Assembly (NCBI GenBank): GCA_005889395.1
Contig: VBFX01000255.1
Coordinates: forward strand, 1 to 6,024
Origin: Chloroflexota bacterium
GTDB taxonomy: Bacteria; Chloroflexota; Dormibacteria; CF-121
Direction of reading: 5' to 3'
Length of the DNA stretch: 6,024 nucleotides
Shown here in pieces: positions 5,817 to 6,024 of the stretch. The first letter of the stretch is position 1. Each line of letters opens with the position of its first letter. The translations under genes were made by a program, and so were the position numbers. Below the pieces are notes generated by a model. The model ran no database searches. It was not told the DNA's origin and saw only the letters and a program-made list of their open reading frames with translations.

Positions 5817-6024
5817 GGCGCCGCCGCCAGGATGCGGTTGGTCAGCGCGGTCATGCTCGCCTCCTCCGCCGGCTGGGCATGGTCGTAGCCGAGCAGGTGC
5901 AGGAAGCCATGCACCGCGAGGAGCCGGACTTCGTCATTGACGGGGTGGCCGGCATCGCGCGCCTGCCGCCGCGCGCGCGGCAGCGAGATCAGGATGTCAC
6001 CCAGCCAGTCTTCGGTACCGGGTG
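5813..6024 (-). CDS. ybeY: Endoribonuclease YbeY, 16S rRNA maturation (5' part beyond window)
   Basis: This is the C-terminal 69 residues of YbeY, the zinc-dependent endoribonuclease involved in 16S rRNA 3' end maturation and ribosome quality control. The visible part contains LGDILIS (residues 7-13 of the fragment) and the zinc-binding signature HGFLHLLGYDH (38-48), whose three histidines (H38, H42, H48) are the metal ligands. The family-typical acidic stretch PAEEASM (51-57) follows. The coding frame runs to the window edge, so the N-terminal half is not seen. Its TGA overlaps the GTG of dgkA by four bases, a standard coupling arrangement. A GGAGGAGG run near the end codes Glu-Glu and is not a ribosome binding site for a recognised gene. 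Confidence 0.97.
   Translation of the reverse strand, partial: PGTEDWLGDILISLPRARRQARDAGHPVNDEVRLLAVHGFLHLLGYDHAQPAEEASMTALTNRILAAAP

Noticed and set aside
5840..5862. GGAGGAGG followed by an ATG inside ybeY (minus strand)
   Set aside because: The sequence codes the conserved Glu-Glu region before Met in YbeY, and the reading frame is that of ybeY itself, which ends 13 codons later; not a separate gene start.
5397..5888. Plus-strand open frame (163 codons) over dgkA and ybeY
   Set aside because: Antisense to two well-conserved housekeeping genes; no family features.

Overview
The window is a GC-rich, densely packed bacterial chromosome segment with eight protein-coding genes. Seven read leftward (minus strand) and one, pth, reads rightward. 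I see no rRNA, tRNA, CRISPR array, insertion sequence, phage gene or plasmid function. Most starts are GTG or ATG, and none has a clear AGGAGG-type ribosome binding site at normal spacing. The gene types (a DUF5317 membrane protein, an S11 carboxypeptidase without its C-terminal domain, the ybeY-dgkA pair, an EntS-type MFS transporter) and the base composition suggest a Chloroflexota/Dormibacterota-like or related high-GC terrabacterial lineage. This is inference from recognition, not a database result.

Right block (about 6024 down to 3731, minus strand): the 3' end of ybeY (16S rRNA maturation endoribonuclease), dgkA (diacylglycerol/undecaprenol kinase), and a small NTF2/SnoaL-like protein form a tight run with overlapping ends. 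A 111-base gap with a short inverted repeat and a possible -10 element follows. Then comes an MFS_3 (EntS-like) exporter, whose tail overlaps the tail of pth on the other strand by 17 bases.

Centre (3087-3747): a 61-base divergent intergenic region separates pth (peptidyl-tRNA hydrolase, plus strand) from the left block.

Left block (3086 down to 1, minus strand): a multi-pass membrane protein joining a sensor-like module to a DUF5317 domain, then a secreted penicillin-binding-protein-type D-Ala-D-Ala carboxypeptidase, then a small two-helix membrane protein resembling only the N-terminal part of FtsH (no AAA+ or protease domain), then a class I SAM-dependent methyltransferase that runs off the left edge. 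The last two share a 4-base GTGA overlap. The first three products are membrane or envelope proteins, so an envelope-associated operon is a reasonable guess, but no common pathway can be shown from sequence alone.

Most of the window is housekeeping and ordinary accessory content. The items most worth a second look are the free-standing FtsH N-terminal-like protein, the DUF5317 fusion, and TANNNT elements 7-8 bases upstream of two start codons that could be leaderless promoters. I see no convincing evidence of a new defence or mobile system.
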